Assembly (NCBI GenBank): GCA_029260855.1
Contig: JAJDCK010000015.1
Span: 1-32,750 of the forward strand
Source: Candidatus Saccharimonadota bacterium
GTDB taxonomy: Bacteria; Patescibacteriota; Saccharimonadia; Saccharimonadales; OFTM59
Reading direction: 5' to 3'
Length of the DNA stretch: 32,750 nucleotides
In this document: one piece after another, positions 29,026 through 32,750 of the stretch
Position numbering within the stretch: the first letter of the stretch is position 1
Layout: each line of letters begins with the position of its first letter
Translations under genes and position numbers: made by a program
Notes under the pieces: model-generated
Told to the model about the DNA's origin: nothing
The model's input: the letters and a program-made list of their open reading frames with translations, nothing else
The model's database searches: none

Positions 29026-29436
29026 ATGACAAGGGAAGAAATTGTACGCAAAGTTAAAGAGTTGAACTTTTCAAAAGGCTCATATATTGTATTTGGCAGC
29101 TGCCCTCTTGCAGCTGTCGGTATAAGAGAAGCTAACGATATAGACTTACTAGTGTCAGAAGAACTTTTTGAAAAGCTTAAAGAGACTGGTTGGAAAGAAC
29201 GGGTCAAGAGTACACACGACAATCCGTTAGTATTTGATGTCTTTGAAGCACACAGCAACTGGAATTTCAGCCCTTACAGCCCAACACTCACACACTTACT
29301 TTCAAGCGCGATGATAATTGATAGCGTTCCTTTCGCTTCCTTAGAAGAAGTCCGTAAATGGAAAGCCGCCTCCGGCGGCCCTAAACACCTAACTGACGTA
29401 AAGCTCATTGATACCTATCTCCAGAACAACCACTAA
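29026..29436 (+). CDS. Nucleotidyltransferase-fold protein
   Basis: YIVFGSCPLAAVGIREANDIDLLVSEELFEKL resembles the GS...DxD NTase motif; start at MTREEIVRK just after TATAAT. Confidence 0.6.
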   Translation: MTREEIVRKVKELNFSKGSYIVFGSCPLAAVGIREANDIDLLVSEELFEKLKETGWKERVKSTHDNPLVFDVFEAHSNWNFSPYSPTLTHLLSSAMIIDSVPFASLEEVRKWKAASGGPKHLTDVKLIDTYLQNNH

Positions 29437-29509
29437 CAATATCTGTTTTCTCACCCCAAGCGTATAATTATGACAAAAGGAGTACCCTGCCACGCAAGTG
29501 GTAAACACT

Positions 29510-31201
29510 ATGATGAAAATATCAAAAATAGTTATAGATAATTTTCGTTCTATAGAACACGCCGAAATCAACTTCAGCGAGTTTAACATTTTGGTAGGTC
29601 AAAACAATCACGGAAAGACAAATACTCTAGAGGCTATTGAATGGTTTTATTTAGGGGTTGGCTCCTACGAAAATATAGCGCGCAAAAGCGGATCATCTAG
29701 TGATCAAATATTGGTAGAAGTTACTTTTACTGATGCTCAAGGTGGTATCGAAAAAATGAAGAATGAAAAGAATAAAGCTACAATCAGCAAGAAAATTGGA
29801 GAATCTGAGGAAGTAATTATTAGGCGAATTATTGATCCTCATGAAACGAAAACTAGTAAGAGATTAATTTATAACCACTCAAAGAAAGAGTATGAAGACC
29901 ATGGTACAGGTTTTGATCGAGCGCTTAATGATCTATTGCCTACATTGGAATTTGTAAAAACCGAGACAACTAGTAAGGATGTGATCAAGTATGGACGTAC
30001 TACACAAATAGGAAAAATGCTCGGGCAGGTGGTGAATGAAATACTGGCAGGTGGTGATGTGCGTTACCAAAAATTTCTTGATGATTTTATTGAATTGTTC
30101 CAAACATCCGATTCTGCTGTTTCAATAAAACTGAAAGAAATATCAGAAAAAGTTAAAGGCTACATCATTAAGCAGTTTCCAGATTGTAAGGAAGTAATTT
30201 TTGATGTAAAAAGTCCAGAATTTAGTGATTTATTAAAAAACTTTAATGCCTCAATAGATGATGGAACTTTAACTGAGGCTTCTGAAAAAGGTGACGGCAT
30301 GCAGAGGGCATTAATGCTCGCTATAATTCAAACATATGCTGACTACAGAAGAGAGAATGAAAGTATTAAAAACTTTGTTTTTTTGATTGATGAAGCTGAA
30401 CTTCACCTACATCCTACAGCTCAGAGAAGTCTAAAGAGTGCGCTTGTTGAGCTTGCTGAAGACGGAGACCAAATTTTAATAACAACGCACTCCTCCGTAC
30501 TAATAAGCGATGACTTAGATAACACAAGTATCAAACAAAAAATTTTTAAGATTGAAAAAAATAACCATGTTTCTGAAATTACAGAACAAAAAAAATCAGA
30601 TAAGCAAGATATAGTTTACGATTTATTAGGTGGAAGTCCGGCAGACTTACTTATGCCAAGAAATTTTTTGATTGTTGAAGGTGAGTCAGAGTATCGTTTC
30701 TTAAAATTGATAATAGATAGGTTTTACATATCTAAACCGGAGATTAAAATTATAAAGGCTTTCGGAGATATTGATCAAGCTGGCAAAGCTATAGGCGCGA
30801 TTGAAAAGGTCTTTACGCCCATAAGCGAAAGTTTATATGCCGACAAATGCATAATTATGATGGATGCTCTTGCAAATTCTAGTATGCAAACTTCCTTTAA
30901 TGAATTTAAAGTCAGATTTCAAGATAGTTTAAATCCAAATGAACAAGTATTCTTTTTACCTGTAAATTCTATTGAGCAATACTACCCTATTGCGAAAACA
31001 GAACAGATATTACCCGAAAATAATCATTTACATGTTCCAAAGTGGAAACGTAATGAATCAGAGGTTAAATCTATGGAGGGACATCAAAAGATTAAACTTG
31101 CTAGATCTGTCGGTACTTATATAGAACCAAGCCAATTTGAGCAAGAAATGCAGGAAATTAAGAACGCTTTAGAGGCTTGTTGGGATAAATCTTTTCAATA
31201 G
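29510..31201 (+). CDS. OLD-family-like ATPase with TOPRIM-like C-terminus
   Basis: Walker A ILVGQNNHGKTNTLEAI; signature EKGDGMQRALMLA; Walker B FVFLIDEAELHLHPTAQRSL; ITTHSSVLIS; TOPRIM-like FLIVEGESEYRFLKLI and PVNSIEQYYP. Confidence 0.85.
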   Translation: MMKISKIVIDNFRSIEHAEINFSEFNILVGQNNHGKTNTLEAIEWFYLGVGSYENIARKSGSSSDQILVEVTFTDAQGGIEKMKNEKNKATISKKIGESEEVIIRRIIDPHETKTSKRLIYNHSKKEYEDHGTGFDRALNDLLPTLEFVKTETTSKDVIKYGRTTQIGKMLGQVVNEILAGGDVRYQKFLDDFIELFQTSDSAVSIKLKEISEKVKGYIIKQFPDCKEVIFDVKSPEFSDLLKNFNASIDDGTLTEASEKGDGMQRALMLAIIQTYADYRRENESIKNFVFLIDEAELHLHPTAQRSLKSALVELAEDGDQILITTHSSVLISDDLDNTSIKQKIFKIEKNNHVSEITEQKKSDKQDIVYDLLGGSPADLLMPRNFLIVEGESEYRFLKLIIDRFYISKPEIKIIKAFGDIDQAGKAIGAIEKVFTPISESLYADKCIIMMDALANSSMQTSFNEFKVRFQDSLNPNEQVFFLPVNSIEQYYPIAKTEQILPENNHLHVPKWKRNESEVKSMEGHQKIKLARSVGTYIEPSQFEQEMQEIKNALEACWDKSFQ

Positions 31202-31280
31202 ATTTATATATTTTGAATTAATATAAACGTTAGGGATACGTAAAACTTCGCGGGATTAATCCCCTCTGAAAAACTGATGC

Positions 31281-31460
31281 GCTCTCTCAGTAGCTGACCG
31301 AGTCAGTGCCGAAAGCCCATCCCCGTTCGGTTCCAAAATAAAGAACGGGGGCGCTTGCGTTCTTGAGGCACGGTCAGGTGCTGGTTGAGAGAGCAATAAT
31401 GTTTTTCAGCCGGGGTGGCACCTTTTTGCCTACTTTTTCTTGCTAATGAGAAAAAGTAGG
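31281..31460. other. Highly structured intergenic element (nested inverted repeats)
   Basis: gctctctca 31281-31289/tgagagagc 31386-31394; ctgaccg 31294-31300/cggtcag 31371-31377; tgcc/ggca; ccccgttc 31321-31328/gaacgggg 31343-31350; cctactttttct 31429-31440/agaaaaagtagg 31449-31460. Confidence 0.7.
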
Positions 31461-31504
31461 TCGTCCGGCGGCCGAAAAGCCGCATTAATCTGTTTCTTTT
31501 CAAA

Positions 31505-31535
31505 AGAAAAACCAGCCTTTTAGACTGGTTCTCTA
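31505..31535 (-). terminator. Terminator of the 147-aa gene
   Basis: Minus strand gagaaccagtctaaaaggctggtttttctttt. Confidence 0.65.
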
Positions 31536-31551
31536 TAACTCTTATCTTCGA

Positions 31552-31995
31552 TTATTTGCCATCTGGCTGGGCAACATCTATGTGGACACCTGCGGCTTCA
31601 GCGTCTTGACGAGCAGTTTCAATATATTCATTTAAGTGCTCCTCTTTGTGCCGCGCACCGTAAGCAACCACTCCTTCGAGTCTATTTCGGTTGTCCTCCG
31701 CTAATGTAGAATCCGGATCAATTTTCATAACTCGATCTTCACGTTCTTTAAGTTCATCAGCAATTGTTTGCGGCATCATATGCAATACTCGGTCAATCGC
31801 CTCTATGTCAGCCTCGCGAGCGCCTCCCTGCTGTTGATCAGATTTAAGTCTAAGCAGGTATTCATACGCTGGTCTTGCCTCTTCAACCCAAGCCGAAGAT
31901 TCTTTATTCACATCCACAGCCATGCCCAACCTCTTATGGCGCCTGGATATGTCTCTGGCTGTTTCTTTTTCTTCCGGGCTTAATCCTTCTGACAT
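31552..31995 (-). CDS. Hypothetical charged helical protein
   Basis: 147-aa ORF MSEGLSPEEKETARDISRRHKRLGMAVDVNKESSAWVEEARPAYEYLLRL... with a downstream terminator; no family recognised. Confidence 0.6.
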   Translation of the reverse strand: MSEGLSPEEKETARDISRRHKRLGMAVDVNKESSAWVEEARPAYEYLLRLKSDQQQGGAREADIEAIDRVLHMMPQTIADELKEREDRVMKIDPDSTLAEDNRNRLEGVVAYGARHKEEHLNEYIETARQDAEAAGVHIDVAQPDGK

Positions 31996-32252
31996 TTTTG
32001 TTTTCCTTTTCTGCTTAGCTTTTGTTTTTGAAGCTATGAATTCTATATTAGCAAATTTTTGTCATTTTGTCAATATATTGTCTGTTCTTATCCCTGATAA
32101 TAACCTTTGTATGCATTCAGAAAGATAAGTGCAGAAAATTAGAATTTAGTTCTAATTTTCTGCTTCCATTTTCAGGAAAGAGCAGCCGAAGCGGACGGTT
32201 TATCCGGCCGCGCCGCGCGATGAGAGAACCTATCCCGGTTCTCTCATAAGCA

Positions 32253-32278
32253 AAAAGCCTCCGGTTAAGGAGGCTTTT
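32253..32278 (-). terminator. Likely rRNA operon terminator
   Basis: aaaagcctcc-ggttaa-ggaggctttt just downstream of 5S; T-run on the minus strand. Confidence 0.7.
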
Positions 32279-32287
32279 GTGCATAAT

Positions 32288-32399
32288 TCGGCACCGTGCT
32301 ATTTTCCCAGGGGTGAACCCCAAGTATTGTAACCGCAGCGAGGCTTAACTTCTGTGTTCGGAATGGTAACAGGTGTTTCCCTCGCGCCATGGGCACCGA
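32288..32399 (-). rRNA. rrf: 5S ribosomal RNA
   Basis: Minus strand tcggtgcccatggcgcgagggaaacacctgttaccattccgaacacagaagttaagcctcgctgcgg...cacggtgccga; 5' and 3' ends form helix I. Confidence 0.93.
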
Positions 32400-32692
32400 C
32401 CAGAATGAGACAAAACTACGTTTTTTCTCATCGGCCAGTCAGCTAAGCTGAGTCGCTAAAGCGACCAAGCTGGCCTGCTCTTTTTCCTTGCATCACTCAA
32501 GGTCGATGTCCATTAATACAAATATATCATTTGTGGTATGTCGTATAAATACGTTTATACCGCTTATGATATACTTTCGCTCAAGTATAGATTGTTAAGG
32601 CAAACGCCAAGGTGTAATTTTAGTTACACCAATAACTAGTCAATTGCTGCAATGAGAGAGTCACCTTGCGGCGGGTTCTCTCATTACCCGTA

Positions 32693-32750
32693 AAAAGTCG
32701 ATTGGACTATTAGTACGCTTCGGCTGAATACGTTGCCGCACTTTCACCTT
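32693..32750 (-). rRNA. rrl: 23S ribosomal RNA, 3' end (partial)
   Basis: Minus strand aaggtgaaagtgcggcaacgtattcagccgaagcgtactaatagtccaatcgac is the typical bacterial 23S 3' terminus. Confidence 0.88.

Noticed and set aside
29510-31201. Gabija (GajA/GajB) system
   Set aside because: The OLD-like protein is present but no UvrD-like helicase follows; the next gene is an unrelated minus-strand ORF.
31228-31400. Integron attC site
   Set aside because: A gttaggg string and big hairpin suggested attC, but no matching RYYYAAC partner at the other end and no integrase in view.
31303-31503. 66-aa minus ORF in the structured intergenic element
   Set aside because: Sequence is explained by nested hairpins; basic low-complexity peptide without SD. 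Similar spurious ORFs are expected in structured repeats.
32117-32323. 68-aa minus ORF overlapping 5S
   Set aside because: Overlaps the 5S 3' end and operon terminator hairpins; not coding.
1-32750. CRISPR array or tRNA genes
   Set aside because: No regularly spaced direct repeats and no cloverleaf recognised by eye; a tRNAscan-SE/CRISPR finder run would be decisive.

Overview
The window looks like a compact bacterial chromosome segment, probably from a CPR/Patescibacteria lineage and possibly Saccharibacteria. That assignment is inferred from the short IF-2, reduced operons and lineage-typical surface proteins. Most genes are on the minus strand. From left to right: a surface protein truncated by the window edge (1-1646, minus, missed by the ORF track); a Y1/REP-associated transposase bounded by perfect 22-bp inverted repeats; a second 1629-aa surface protein; a membrane protein that seems to share a domain with it; rplU; ileS (eukaryote-like type 2) behind a candidate T-box leader; a small redox-like protein; nrdR; ftsZ-ftsA; map-adk-yqeY-rpsU; an HTH gene; priA, def and fmt on the plus strand; infB; rpsA; a ROK kinase; an HExxH protein; and a KGG protein. 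An AT-rich accessory stretch follows, with a nucleotidyltransferase-like gene and a stand-alone OLD-like ATPase/TOPRIM gene. The window ends with a highly structured intergenic element and the tail of a minus-strand rRNA operon (5S and 23S 3' end). Best hunt leads: the RAYT unit with its inverted hairpins, the ileS T-box, a recurring -10 box about 7 nt before start codons (leaderless mRNAs), the OLD-like gene with an atypical TOPRIM motif, the nested-hairpin element at 31281-31460, and the long hairpin-rich 23S-5S spacer. All calls are by eye; no searches or folding programs were run.
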